A stretch of DNA of 64,000 bases from Leucaena leucocephala (GCA_037074615.1 CM073545.1:13038001-13102000); one strand, 5' to 3'. Shown: positions 49,200 through 61,700, numbered from the stretch's first letter. A program made the numbers and translations. Notes: generated from the sequence alone by a model not told the origin.

Positions 49200-50030
49200 A
49201 GGTCTCATCTTTTATTATTTATTGAGTTGAAGCCAAAAATGAAACAGGCAAAAGTGCACATTTGATCTGTTAACTTTACACAGTTTTATTTTGGTATCTC
49301 AATCTTATGAAGTGTCTTATTAATCCTCTAACCTAACACTTTTAGTTTTCTTTTTTTAATATGGTTCAAGTATTATTGGGCTTAATTTTGGAACATTGTT
49401 TATATTTACATGGACTTAGAACTCGAGACCTTGTGTTTAAATGATTAAAGTTTTTTCCATTAGAACTAATATCTACTGGTCCCAACACCTTTAGTTCATT
49501 GACAAAAAAATCTGACATTAAATTTAAATGTTGATGAAATATACACACATGTATACAAATGTTTGTATATTAAAATAACAATGATTGGTATAAAAATCAT
49601 TATTAGAGACTAACAGTATAAAATTAAAAGACTAAATTCAAAATTTTGTATAAAATTAAAGAATTAAAGGTTTTACCTCAAACAAAAAGTTGATATTACT
49701 TAATTTTAGAATTTAGATTATTGACAAAAGTGAATGCATATAATGCATTAGATTTAGAGAAGAGACGGGAAAATGGATTATGAGCGTAAAGATGATAAAT
49801 GAAAAGGATTTTATTGCAGGAAAACTGGGACATGCTACATCCATTATGTTCCTATTATGATTACTCTACAATTTATTTTTATTATTTTTTTAGTTAAGGT
49901 AAAAAATGACATTTTTACTTTAAAAAAATCCAATTTTCCAATCCATTCTATTTTTTTTTTACACAGTGAATCCTTATTGTTCATTAGATTCTTTTAGTGC
50001 ATGATATTTGAAAAAAAAAAACTAAGCTAG
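49200..50030. other. Intergenic DNA downstream of UPF3
   Basis: AT-rich sequence with no gene or clear repeat structure that I can recognise. Confidence 0.4.
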
Positions 50031-50039
50031 AGGGGAATG

Positions 50040-50210
50040 TAATCCCATACAAATTTTCTCCACAAGCGTCCCGAAGATCAAATGGACACAGTTCCAACAA
50101 AAAAAGATCTTGTCAATCCCATTCTCGCTAAGGCATCGACAACTTTGTTCTCCTCTTTGGGGATATATTGCAGTTTCTACTCCCAATATAGTTTCATCAT
50201 ATTCTGGATT
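50040..50210 (-). pseudogene. RNase H-like fragment (C-terminal piece)
   Basis: On the minus strand a short frame reads YIPKEENKVVDALARMGL, the C-terminal part of the RNase H-like domain found in plant LINE polyproteins and domesticated 'RVT_3' proteins. It is too short to be functional and is closely followed by a longer related fragment. Confidence 0.6.
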
Positions 50211-50252
50211 TTTTTTTTGTACAAGAGAGGGTCAAACATCCAAAATAAACTA

Positions 50253-50609
50253 CTAAACTAAGAGGGGATTAGATCCCAAACACTCATTTATCATAAGATT
50301 TCTCAAATGTCGAAGACAATCATATAATACTGTCGTATTATTCAACTCGTCCTTTGCCAATATATCTGTAAGTTTGTTTTGTTCCTTAGATATATGACGT
50401 ATCTCTAATTCCCAAGATAACTTGACAATGTTATGTATCCGAGATATCAATAGGCTCCATCTGTCATCTTTGAAATTCAATAACATCTTAACCACATTCT
50501 TAGTATCAGATTCAAGAATAATCTTCTTAAATCCTAAATCTGAAGCTAACTTTAGTCTTGTATATATTGACCACTGTTCCGCTTCAATGACGCTACAAGA
50601 TCCAAGCAA
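50253..50609 (-). pseudogene. RNase H-like (RVT_3) fragment
   Basis: A 118-codon minus-strand frame starts MLGSCSVIEAEQWSIYTRLK and contains GFKKIILESDTKNVV and IRHISKEQNKLTDILAKDEL. These match the alternating catalytic-residue pattern (E...D...D) of the RNase H-like domain in non-LTR retrotransposons and related single-domain proteins. No upstream reverse transcriptase is present on the same strand. A SINE starts immediately beside its 5' end. It is probably a retroelement scrap, although a small expressed protein cannot be excluded. Confidence 0.65.
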
Positions 50610-50619
50610 GTTGCATAAA

Positions 50620-50839
50620 CATTAAGCTACAATTTTTTTTTTTGGTTGCCCACCCGGTTCACCGGAGCTTTGCCCCGACTACATCCGGATCCAACCCGTG
50701 TCGCGCACCTGGCTATGGTGGGTGAGTCTCCCAACGGGGATTTTCTGCGTACGCCAAGGCTCGAACTCGAGACTTCGTTTAAGCGATACCGAGCCGCTTA
50801 CCACTCGGACCAACCCCCGTTGGTCATTAAGCTACAATT
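50620..50839 (-). mobile_element. tRNA-derived SINE, copy 4 (youngest)
   Basis: The body (50635-50824), read on the minus strand, has A-box-like tggtccgagtgg and B box gagttcgagcc and ends in a pure A tail (T run at 50633-50643 on the plus strand). A perfect 15-bp target duplication, cattaagctacaatt, lies at 50620-50634 and 50825-50839. Intact Pol III boxes, a clean tail and a perfect duplication make this the best preserved of four copies. Length without duplication is about 190 bp. Confidence 0.95.
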
Positions 50840-50999
50840 GTTCCTTGTATTCTCTGTCAGCAACATATCAACTAAGTTCAAATGGACAGAAATTAGGAAT
50901 ACCTGTTAAGAATTGTTCAAAAAAAAAAAGGTGAGTGGGATTACAACCAAATACCTATTGGGCTTCACAGAATCACAGGTACGCATTGAAACTTTTTTT

Positions 51000-51370
51000 T
51001 TTTCTTACTGTACTCTTCTAATTTTAATATAGAAGCTAATTATACAGTTAATTTTAGTGTTAAATATAAAATATATTTTTTATATTTATTATTTTTTTAA
51101 AATTACCTCTATTGATACTTTTTTAACAATAATCAAATAAGAGATAGATGAATAGAGTTAATAAAGATTATTAGAGTATTTTAGAAAAAATATACTATAA
51201 TATTAATTAATTTAACTAACTTCTTTAATCTAATCGAATTAATTAAATATTTATCTCTTTTTTACTTGATTATTATTAAAGAAGTATTAATAAAAGTAGT
51301 TTAAAAAAATATTAATAACTATAAGAAATATATTTTATATTTATATTTAAAATTAACTCCAAAATTAGGA
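51000..51370. mobile_element. AT-rich MITE pair or inverted element
   Basis: Contains the aacaataatcaaataa motif of the MITE at 28456-28680 and, further right, its inverted counterpart (ttacttgattattattaa), as if two copies sit head to head or one element carries long arms. Boundaries are uncertain. Confidence 0.5.
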
Positions 51371-52346
51371 TAAGAGAGGTATTTTAATATTTCATGCGTT
51401 ACTAAATAAAATTGGTATTTTAAATTTAATGTCCGTTATAAAATGTATAAATAAAATATAAATAGATGACGAAATCTGTTTTGACCCTTTTTAAATCGAT
51501 ATTCAAATATTAGCGCCAATATCTAATTTCGTCTCACTTCTCAGTTTCTCTCTGCGGTCATAAAAAATAATATCCCTCTTGGAGCTGTGAAACTAGTTGT
51601 CCAGATTCAAGTTGTATTTCGCCGTAGTATTTGGTTGTGTTGTAGACAGGATTATCCTGCAACTTGCCCCGGTGGGTGTACAATGTCCTTGGTTAGGGAG
51701 GCTTTTATTTTTTTTATGGGTTATTTTTTGGGACTCTTAGTAAATAATTGTCAAATTTCAGATTTATGTTCTACTTAGTGGACGACCGACGAACATTGTG
51801 ACACTAAATTTTAGGTCGGTAATATTTCACTCACAATAGCATCTGAAGTTTTTATTTCATTTTATTTTGTTTGGGGTGGTTCATGGCTCGGTATGTTGGT
51901 TTCATGATTTGCATCAACATTTGGATAGGTAATATTTATAAGGTGATACAGTCACAATAGCCCTTTCAACATCTCCTGTAAAAGATTTGGATTGGTTAGA
52001 TTTCATCCCAATTATCCATTTGTAACCTATAGGACTGCGCCACATCAATCAGGAAATTAAGCCAATATGAAGTTATTTGGAAAAAAGAAGTGAAATTGAC
52101 AACATGAAGTCATTTTATTCTTTGCTCTCACCACCTTTTACTGAATCCAAATCTTCAGTAAACTTTTGATATGTATTCCAATACAATTGATCTTTGGCTA
52201 TTCTTGTGATCTCTTCTCTTTTGGTTCTGATTTGAGGTTTGACTATGCCAGTGATGCTGTTGTTATCTTATGTATGATATCCATATATGTAATATTCAAA
52301 CTTGTATTTTTTTTCTCAATTAATCTATTTATTTTAACTTTTGCAG
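51371..52346. other. Region upstream of the FANCM-like pseudogene
   Basis: I see no recognisable exon. The stretch 51540-51690 is somewhat less AT-rich and could derive from a 5' exon of the FANCM-like copy, but I could not match any of its reading frames to the family. Confidence 0.35.
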
Positions 52347-55300
52347 TTAATGTTCCTCTTCCTGACTACCAATTTGCTATAACAAAGTCTGCTATATATT
52401 TTCAAACGCATTGGTGGCATTGCCAACAGGACTTGGGAAAACTCTTATTGCTGCAGTGGTCATGTACAACTACTTCCGATGGTTTCCTAGAGGTAATGTG
52501 TATCTCAGGAGCGCATTTGAGATATAGAAAAAAATTCACTCGTACAATTGGAAGCAATGCAGTCTCTGTGAGTTGCCTGAAGCTGGATTCCTCTCCTTTA
52601 GGGATTAAAACTGAAGACTAAGTTGATCTAACTGCACCAGATAATGTTGTGGGAGAACAGAGATCGCCTAGTACAAGTTGCATAAAGAAGGATGATTTAC
52701 CGTCATCTAGTTTTATGGACTTAGATAAAAATAAAGAGAAAACAAATGAGTTTGAAGAGACAGTTCTTGACACTCCAGTTACTAAGACAGTTATGTCAAA
52801 TGAAAGACATGGTGATGTTGGAACGCCTCATCTTGCTCAGTTCACGACATCTTCGTCGCTAAATGATGCATTCAATAATGACATCAACGAGTCCCAGTGC
52901 AGTCCCCGTTTGACCAGTTTAATTGAAAGTGGTTTTGTTCCAGAGTCTCCCATTGATGAGAGGGGTGATTTTCTTCCAGGTCATGATGGCTTTTTCAATA
53001 AAGTTGCATAATAAGAGCTCTGTTAATTATGTCATTTAAAAATTTGTTCTGAGATGAATAAAATTTGCAGGGTTATCAAGAAGCCAGCTTGTCATACGGG
53101 ACTGTAAACCACCTGTTCATCTCCAGACGGAACAACAGATTACCTCAAGTTTAGGGGCAAATGAAAATGTCATCATTGATAATGCCACAGGTGTAAATAA
53201 CTTATCTATTGATCCTGCTAATAATGAAACTCAAACCCTTGTATTTTGACGGAAGAGTTGTGCAATTAGAAGAGGTCATGTCTTTAGTTCTCCTAGAGTG
53301 GATGAAGGCCAAAATCCTTTTGTGGATATTACAAACCACAGCTTTAGTGAAGAATCACCTTTATGTTGTCGAGATGTTGCTGAAAGTGTCAAGCCAGAAC
53401 ATAAATTTAAAAGGTTGCGTAAATCTGATGATGGTAGGCATCATAGGAAAGAGAAAAACAGACAGGATCATGTTTCAACAGAAAATAAACATGGCCAAGG
53501 TACCTTTTATTGTTTGTCGCATCCATCTTTTTTCTTTATCGGTGTTTTGAATTTTACCCCGAAAATTGAGTTGAAAAATTTGAACATTACCTAACTTTTA
53601 TATCGATGGAAAAAGCTTTACTGGTGGCAATATATTTTATCATTGAACTTTATCTATGAAGTATTTGAGTGAACTTAATCTGTTTTCTTTTGTGTTCTAC
53701 ATTTTAGGTAGAAGGAAATCAATGCACAATGTCAGAGTCTTCATTGACGACGAGGCTGAGTAAGCTCATGCTTAGACTCAATAAATGCTGCATTCTTATG
53801 TTATCCTTCTCTTTATTATCTCTGGCAAACGAATTCAGCCTTTCATGATCTTTTATGTGATGTCATCACAAACTGAAAGTAATCTGCATATGATGTACTA
53901 GATTTTGTGGAAATATTATATATCATGAGCTGCTCAATTTCCTTAGGGTATCTTCAGAAGCCGATGTTTCTAATGATGAAGAAGATGGTGAGGATGACAG
54001 TCCATCGGATAGTTTTATAGATGACAGGGTGAACCCTACAGGAACTACTCAATCTAGAGCTAGCGGAATAGACACGATGGCAATATGCAGGTTCTTATTC
54101 TTCCCTTTTATTTCCCTTCAAATTGTAATCTTTTTTTGGCTTCCTGGTGAAAAGCTGTCAGTTAACATGCATGCATGCACAGAAATAAATAAACCTGCAT
54201 GAATAGGGGCAATCTTTTGTAAACTGTCAATTTCTTTTTATTGAAAAAGTATTTATGCATTAGCTCATTATAATGGAAATAACAGCAGAGAGGGGATGCT
54301 GCACAATGACAATTGTATTAGTACTCGGCTTGAGACAAGAGTAAGATATGAAACGAATGTCATTATAGACTTCACTCCTTGCAAGTGGTTATGGCCATTC
54401 AGTTTGTGTTCTTTGATGAATTCCATGGAGTCCTCCATTTGGCCATGGCTAGAGAACTCTTGCCTAGTTTACCCACTTGGATTTTGGCTTGCTTCAAAAG
54501 CCATAAAATAAAATGAGACAAATGCAATTGCTGAACTTGAAAAGTGAACGAGTTCTAAAGCATGCATGTGGCCCAGTTTGGTATGAATTTTGGGCTTGGG
54601 AAAGGGAGAGGGAGAGGGAGAGGGAAAGAAAAATGCTTGTATTCTGTGTTTTCGTTTTCTATTTTTGCATTAATCAGAGCTCTTATCTTTCAAATTTTCT
54701 GATCAATTTTCAATGTTGTAAAAGATGCACAACTGAAATTAGTGAAATTTCCTGATTAATTTTCAATCTTGCAGGCGTTCTTTGCTCAGTCAAATACCAG
54801 TTGAAGGAGGGACCAACATTTCTGCTACATTTAGTCCAGACTATGTGTCGTCCATGACTATAATTAGTGAAAATGGGGATCCTTCTGGTAGCATGCCAAG
54901 ACATTTTCAGACACCTCAAATTGACTCAACAAATCAGTCAGCTTCCGAGACTTTGTAATCAGTTGAAGTCAACCAAATAACGTCAGAGGCTATGCCTTCA
55001 AGTAGTTTCTCTGTCGAAACCTCGACACAGATGAGAAGTCGAAAAAGAAAATTGTCATTTCATCGTTTCGGATTTCCAACTACTAATCTTGAGCATGAAT
55101 TTGCACTTCAATCAAACGAAGAACCTATGATGGATGCTTCTGCAACTAAGGATATTCTCTGTGATGATCACCTTTTTGATGGTATTGATCTTGATGAGTT
55201 GGAGGCTCCAGCAGCTTCCCTTCTTAAACAAAAAACAGATTTGTCAGCTCAGAAGCAAGATTCACGTACCATACCCCAATCTCCACTTGCACGACCCTCA

Positions 55301-55375
55301 CTTTTCCAGCCCATCATTCGACCTTGGGATATGACTATTCATGGGAATTACCTTGGTGTAATTTCAGATAGTTGA
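52347..55375 (+). pseudogene. FANCM: FANCM-like DNA helicase pseudogene, helicase core deleted
   Basis: An exon at 52347-52492 carries the start of the FANCM helicase (NVPLPDYQFAITKSA, then PTGLGKTLIAAVVMYNYFRW with the Walker A lysine at 52423-52443) but with a frameshift between the two parts near 52391-52402. The rest of the helicase is absent. About 100 bases on, sequence of the C-terminal region resumes, in retained exons ending at 52979, then 53071-53499, 53708-53759, 53947-54090 and 54775-55375, with intact splice signals. Motifs such as SPRLTSLIESGFVPESPI and DDHLFDGIDLDELEA are in these exons. In-frame stops sit at 52619 (TAA), 53247 (TGA) and 54956 (TAA). FANCM remodels branched DNA and limits meiotic crossovers; this copy cannot. 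Retained introns show a DNA-level duplication. Assignment of the C-terminal part to FANCM is from memory and less certain than the helicase part. Confidence 0.75.
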
Positions 55376-55793
55376 AAACGCAGTAGGATTTTGTAAAGGT
55401 TGATATGTCAGTTATCGATAGTTGTATAGTTAATTCATGTATATAAGTGGGGAAGAAAATAATGTATTCACATCGATTGATATTTAATTTATGCAGTTTG
55501 AACTTGCAGAATAATATGATAGATATTTCCTCTTTGTTATAACTAAATGTATATAATAATTTTGTACAACAGCTTGGTCCAAGCAAAAAATAATGTTAAA
55601 TTATAGGATTTCATTACAAACGGAGTGTCTAGTTGTCAATAATTTAGCTAATAATACTTCTCGGAGTTTGCTATGTGTGGAACTGTTAGATGTATTGAAA
55701 GGTTGAGTTTTGGTGTGAAACCAAAGTGAACCAAACTGATTGATTTGATAGTATATCTGGGGAAAAAATGTAATTAGTGGTAAATTAGTTTAT
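55376..55793 (+). other. Spacer after the FANCM-like pseudogene
   Basis: AT-rich sequence that would have been the 3' UTR and downstream flank. No gene is visible. Confidence 0.35.
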
Positions 55794-58017
55794 AGGGAAA
55801 ATCTTATTAAAATACCATTTGAAATTTAAAATCATCAAAAGGTGATATCAATTTCCAAAATTCTAAGTTAATACTCATCATTTAAATGGAATTTTGAAAT
55901 TAGTGTGTTTTTATACATTATTGATCCTTAAAAAAAAAAAAGCTCAACCACCCTCGTTGGTAAACTCACCTATAGCCAGCCATAGTTATTTTCTGGACAA
56001 GGCTTTGATAACAAAATGTTTAGTAACCATTAAGTTTAAGCCACCAAACTTATTTGTTAATATAATACAAAATAATATATAAAAGGATTATTAAGAATAA
56101 TCCTAAATGTCTCACAAGCTTAAAAAATAGTCTATTAAACACATCCAAAAATATTGAAATTAATGCATTATTAAGAATAAGTCTCAAACTTTTGCACTAG
56201 TAACATAATTTAATGAGACTAAAACCTATTTGAGAAGTCTACGGTATAAGAAGATTAGTTATTGTTTTCGGCAATAGATATCTTAGACTTACCTAAAACA
56301 AAAAGAGACCAAGATAAATTCGCATAATTTATACAGAGCAAGCCATGTACTAAAGGCGCACCTAACTTTCCTTCTTTAAAATCTATATTAAAACCTTATA
56401 TCAGCTTCACCCCACTTACCTTAAAATTGATATAAAAAGTGAGTAAGTTCATAACATTATTAACAGACTCAGTTAAAAAAAGAAAGAGATAAACAATGGC
56501 TTGTTTTGATTTTATCAGAAAGAGCACATTAAGCATATAATTACCTAAGTTTATCTTCTTTTTGAATATTTTTATAAATAAAAAGATAAATTCATAGTGT
56601 TATATGAATAAAAAAAATCATTTTTTTAGTACACAGTCTTATATGTAAACCAAAATAGAATTTTGCCAAATAAAGAGTGGAGATAAAGGGGAAAAAGTTT
56701 GGTATTTGGTGTCATGAACATGGAATGATGGGTTCATGCAGATTTGGAGAGTCATGCCGGCCTCACCTTTTAAATTCTACCTGCTTTTGTTTTTCCATTC
56801 ACTTTTTTTAGTTAAACTTATTCCCATTTTGCATTTTGTATTGTGATTATCTTCTATAGGCATGACGGCACCCGCACACTTGATATGTAAAAGTTGATTT
56901 CTTTCATTTGTTTCATGAAAATAGCAATATGGAGAAAATATTAAGGTGAGAGAGTTTGGAGCAGTTTCAGGCATCTGCCTGAGGAGGAGGATAGACGGTT
57001 CTAAATTAGTACACGAGGGGGGAGAGAGAGAAAGAAACTAATTACTTCTTATTCAACAACCAAAATAGGATTCACGTATGCTATTTATATCCCTCACTAA
57101 CTTCTATTCAGTTCTAACTATCAAACTGAAGTTGCTATATATCCGTTGGTGCAAGCACCTGTCGCTCTCTGAATTGAAGATACCAGTTGAGAAGCTAGTT
57201 CTAAAGCCCCATGGATGTAGGAAGTTAGAAATTCTTTTGTATTCGTAGTCATTTATAAGTTTTCTAGTATTCGTCTGTCTGTTTGGGAAACTCTAAACTA
57301 AAATTTTAAAAGAGTTTTTAGCTAAACCTTTAATTTAATTTTTTTTTAAAATAAACAGCCATATTTATCTAAAAGGGCTTTTAGACTAAATTATAATTTA
57401 AAACTAAGATTTTAGATAAGCTATTAAGACTAGTTTCTGGAATAGTAAAATAGCTTATGGACTATTCGATTATTATTTTACCTTTACTTTTTCTTACAAC
57501 CTCTCTCCTCTCTCTTCTCCACTCTCTCCCATCTCCCATCTCTCCTATTTTTAATAAAATCATACTATAATTTTCTAATTATAAAAATCTTTTTGGTAAT
57601 AATTATCCAAACACTCATTTATTAAGAACCACTTTTTTTCCATAAACTCTTATCCAAAAGTCCTTTTAAACTATGCAAATTTTTTCTTTTTCATAATTTT
57701 TTTTCTAAACTCTTATCCAAACAAACACTTACTATAATAGAAATGTCGCTGGTAGTATAATAAATTATGAAACGTGAGCTTTTACTTAATAGTTATTTTA
57801 TATATTATTATGTATTATATTAACAAATAAATCTAGAGGCTTACTAGCTTCCCATCTTAAGCTCATCAAAGATGGCTGGTTTTATTTTTCAAAAAAGGAA
57901 CGATGTTATAAAAAGACCAATTTTTCATAATTATATTTAAATGATGAGTATTAAATTGGGACTTTAAAAATTTACATTGCCTTTTTAAAATTTTAAATTT
58001 GAAAGGATATTTTTCCC
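55794..58017. mobile_element. Possible non-autonomous MULE-like element with inverted ends
   Basis: The left end (gggaaaatcttattaaaata ... actcatcatttaaat, 55794-55889) and the right end read on the minus strand (gggaaaaatatcctttcaaa ... actcatcatttaaat, ending near 57936) run in parallel with gaps over about 90 bases. The 2.2-kb interior has no transposase frame. No target duplication was found, and the motif tttaaatgatgagta recurs just outside at 58021, so chance rearrangement of a repeat is an alternative. Confidence 0.4.
57275..57735. mobile_element. Possible hAT-like MITE
   Basis: The left end contains ctgtttgggaaactctaaac. The right end on the minus strand contains gtgtttgtttggataagag. 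These are imperfect inverted ends of the 'tgtttgg' type around AT-rich non-coding DNA. Nested within the larger inverted-end segment. Confidence 0.35.
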
Positions 58018-58738
58018 GCCTTTAAATGATGAGTACTTATTTTTACCTCGTTAATGCTATTTTTTTTAGTGACTTCGTCAGCTATACAAATTATATCCAC
58101 ACCATATTATTTTTATTGGTGAATCACAAAATTTAACCATATATCTTCGCTTAAAATTCAATTACAAAAATAACTAAATTGAAAATATTTCATTAACTAC
58201 CAATTATAAATACATATACATTGACTGAAAGTATAATAAATCATCTCAAAATATCAAAAGCAAATAAATATTTTAAAGGATAAAAAGAAATTCCATTTTA
58301 GTATTGCAAAAGGTAAAGCAAAAGATTAAATAAACAAATAGAGTACATAAAACTAGGGATAAGAATATTAACTCAAATGGAACAAAACTTGAGTCATAAT
58401 ATTCCCCTCAAGTTCTTAGAGAGACAGCATGAAGAAGATCAACTAACATAGCTGCTTAAAATAAGTGCTTTTACATTCTACGAGACAAAACTCATCATAT
58501 ATTTACCTCGTACAACATAAAATTACTTAAAATAAGCTGATCTAAACAAACCCTAAAACTCGTAAACTTTCCAGCCAAGGAAATATAAACTAGTAAACTA
58601 CACCTAAGAAGCATCCTAGCACGGTATTAACAAGCATTCAACTATCTCTACATTAGTCAGAGTCAGCAGCTAACATGTTTACATTGAATGAAAACATGCA
58701 CAAGTAAATTAGGGAACATTAGAAGATCATCAAACTAG
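58018..58738 (-). other. Intergenic DNA and 3' UTR of the deoxyribonucleoside kinase gene
   Basis: Downstream flank of the minus-strand kinase gene, whose 3' UTR would begin at 58738 and run leftwards. No other gene is recognised. Confidence 0.4.
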
Positions 58739-61700
58739 CTAGACATGACCTATGTAGCTTGCCGGATGGAAGTCCAAGGAATTGAGGGCCGATTTAGGAA
58801 ATTGATCTTGACCCGGTAGCCACAGCCCACCTCTATGGGGTTGCAGCATCTGTGGCTGGCTGTGTTTGCCACCTTGCCCAGCTTCATCCAATGGAACTTC
58901 TTTCTTCTTCTTCACAAATTCAAAGAACTCGGCAACTTGATGAGCATAACTACACCCGCAACATAACAAAATATTTCAAATGCATAACTTGGTTTGTTTC
59001 ATTAATGATATATTTAAAACAGGTCATACCAAAAAACTTTGAGATCTGTTCTAATAATCAAGAAAACACAATGACCCTGTTTATCTAGGTTCTAATTCCG
59101 ATCACTGAGCTAAGCAAAGAAAATTAGTAAAAACTTTCCAGTCATACAGATTAAATTAAAGGTAACAATCCTATTTAATTGCTGCCAAGGAATACCTTCC
59201 ATCAGAAAATATCGCAGATAAACCACACTGTTGGCAAGAAACCTAACACAAACATATATTACACTACTTAACCTAAGTGCCATGAAACTTCAACTTACCT
59301 TCACCAATTTTAGGTAGTGACAGTTCAGCAAGGTTTCACTAGAATACTGACCAAATGAAGTCACCTTATAGTTTGATGAACAAATTGTTTTGACATTTAG
59401 AATGTAGACGGAAAAAAAGAGGTAAAATTACGTAAGGATTAATTCAATAATGTTGCGAAAAAGTTAAAAACAAACGGATTATAACTTTACAATGGTGTAA
59501 ATGGGTCATGTTTCCCTTTCGAATTCTTATTTCTAACACTGGTGGTGGAGGCCAAATCGTCTCTCATTCACTAGATTGCGCCACTTATGAAGCACATTAA
59601 GACTGAAGAAAATTGAGCTTAAACACCTTATTATGAGATAAAGGATATAATTATCAACATTAATAACTACTGTTTATTGGAGATTATATAGAGATTAGCA
59701 TATAGTTTTGCCACTTACCTGTACTTTTTCAGTATTAATAATGGAGCAGTAGGCCAGAATTGTTTTGCAAGCCTCAACTATTTATTAAACCAGTGCTTTA
59801 CCATGAGCTTTAGCAAACCCAATTTACAACTTTAATAAGTCCAACCTAAACAAGGAATAATCAAATGCAATAGAAAAACCACGTCGAAAAGCAAACATCT
59901 CACAGAACCAAGTTTAGTCCATTCTGAGCACGAGATAGATAGCTTACTGTTTCTTTGCCTCAATATCTTTGCTGAAATCAATATTGGGTTCGCAGTCCAG
60001 AATTAATGCGGGAACCTGCTTATTATTAAAATTCTTAAGCCATAATATAGGAAATAACAGATAGCAACCTTCACACATGAATGCCAAAAAGATAATACCT
60101 TCTGAATACTTGAATGCATATGATCACCTTCCAGATAAAGTACACGCTCCCTTATAGCAGGATGTAAGGAGTCGTCGACACGTAGAGGCAACTTACTAAC
60201 AGATAACACTTCACGACTGCCACTTTGGAAGGGGTATAACCAGCTTTCATGCTTTTCATGAAGGTCACGGAGATAGTCCAATGTGACTCCACCTTCCTCT
60301 GCCCTCCTCCTCAACTTCATTCTCTTATGGCAAGTATCAGGACTTGCTCTAAGATAGATAAAACCATCAGGAATAAGTCCAGGCAAGCAAGATACAACAG
60401 GATCGAACCACGAGTCATAAATACTAATCTCCATCTCATTCATCCATTTAGCCTCGTGAACAGCTCGTACAAAGACCTTTGTGCAACATTCAAGAAGTCA
60501 TAAAAATGTACTAGTGTTTTAACTCTCATAGCAGGATCTTTTTCCTGCTCTTGAATTGGACAAATGAAAAAAAAGGAAACAAACACATGCAGCCAAACTA
60601 TCACTTGTAATCACTTTTTAACTCGAACCAATGCATGTTTAAAGCAGTTCTGAAAAATATATAAAATGTGAGGGTAAGAAACCCATGGAAAAAAGGAAGC
60701 AAATAAGGGAGGAAAATATGAATTCAAGATAAGCTCTGTTAATAAGGTAATTTAACATCCACTTCCTAGAAAATAAGGAGAACAATACCAAAGCATTGAA
60801 TGCTCACCATCCTGTCACTAAATACGCTCCTCTCCATTAATCGAAGAGGCTTCATTCCACCAGATGACTCTCTTTCCTGCATAACCCTTGTAACGAATAC
60901 ATAGTTCTGAAAGGTGTAAGCATATCGTTGTGGCTCAGCATAGAAAGCATCCAAAATATTGAAGTGATCAGCTCCAATATCCTGCCACTTGTTAATGGGT
61001 TCGGGAACCACCTCAACAAGGTCACGCAATTCAATTGTTTCATTAGCTATTCTCTGAAGGAAAGTAGTCTTCCCAACACTGATATTACCCTCAACACAGA
61101 ATGTAATCTGTTTCTTTTGAGGAAGTTGCAAGGAGCAGGTATCATCCAACTCTTCATCCACACTCTTTTTTATGTAGGTTGTTATACTTTCAGCATGATT
61201 CCTGTGGATGATTCCCACAGAACTCTGAAGATATTCAATCATCTTATCACTAGATTTTCCAAAGAACTGCAAAAAAAAAAACACACAAAAAAAAAACAAT
61301 GAACCAAGTAAAAATTTAACCTTAAGCTCAAAAACAAAATAGGTTATGTGTAAGGTACAAGAATTCTTCCTCTTACACAATGCTGACATTGCTATCTTTC
61401 TTGTATCGCAATTCAACTGAGTCTTCATAGGCGGACTAAAATACAACAAAATCAAATGTACCATGTGTAATGAACATTATTCCTATTAGTTAGAGACAAT
61501 AAATTGATCCCTCACCCTTCTTCTAGCAGTCCAAGCTTTTGAGATGAAAGGGCTTTGACACGCTTGAGTATATTAGAATAAGATAACTGAAGTCGGATAT
61601 ATCATATATGCTAGACAACCAAACAAGGGATTTTTTCTTTTCTTTTCAAAATAGCTTGAATTAGAAATGAAGTCGGAAATTGGATGATAAATTATTGTAC

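Larger units (their letters stand above)
46039..49200 (+). other. Predicted spliced 3' UTR of UPF3
   Basis: Fourteen bases after the stop codon lies a strong donor (tggtatgt, intron from 46053). A pyrimidine-rich acceptor ends at 48486 (ttgcatcag), followed by a GC-richer segment 48487-48634 that ends aaag with a gtatgtg donor. A second acceptor ends at 48756 (tttttctacag), followed by sequence to about 49200. This gives two 3' UTR introns (46053-48486 and 48635-48756). The second junction would be about 162 nt after the stop in spliced RNA, beyond the 50-55 nt limit above which a downstream junction marks an mRNA for NMD. It fits the reported feedback control of plant UPF3 by NMD (from memory). 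The splice signals are seen; the splicing is inferred. Confidence 0.55.

Noticed and set aside
54513..54755. 80-codon frame with a GA repeat near the FANCM-like pseudogene
   Set aside because: It reads an Arg-Glu repeat from a GA microsatellite in an intron; not coding.
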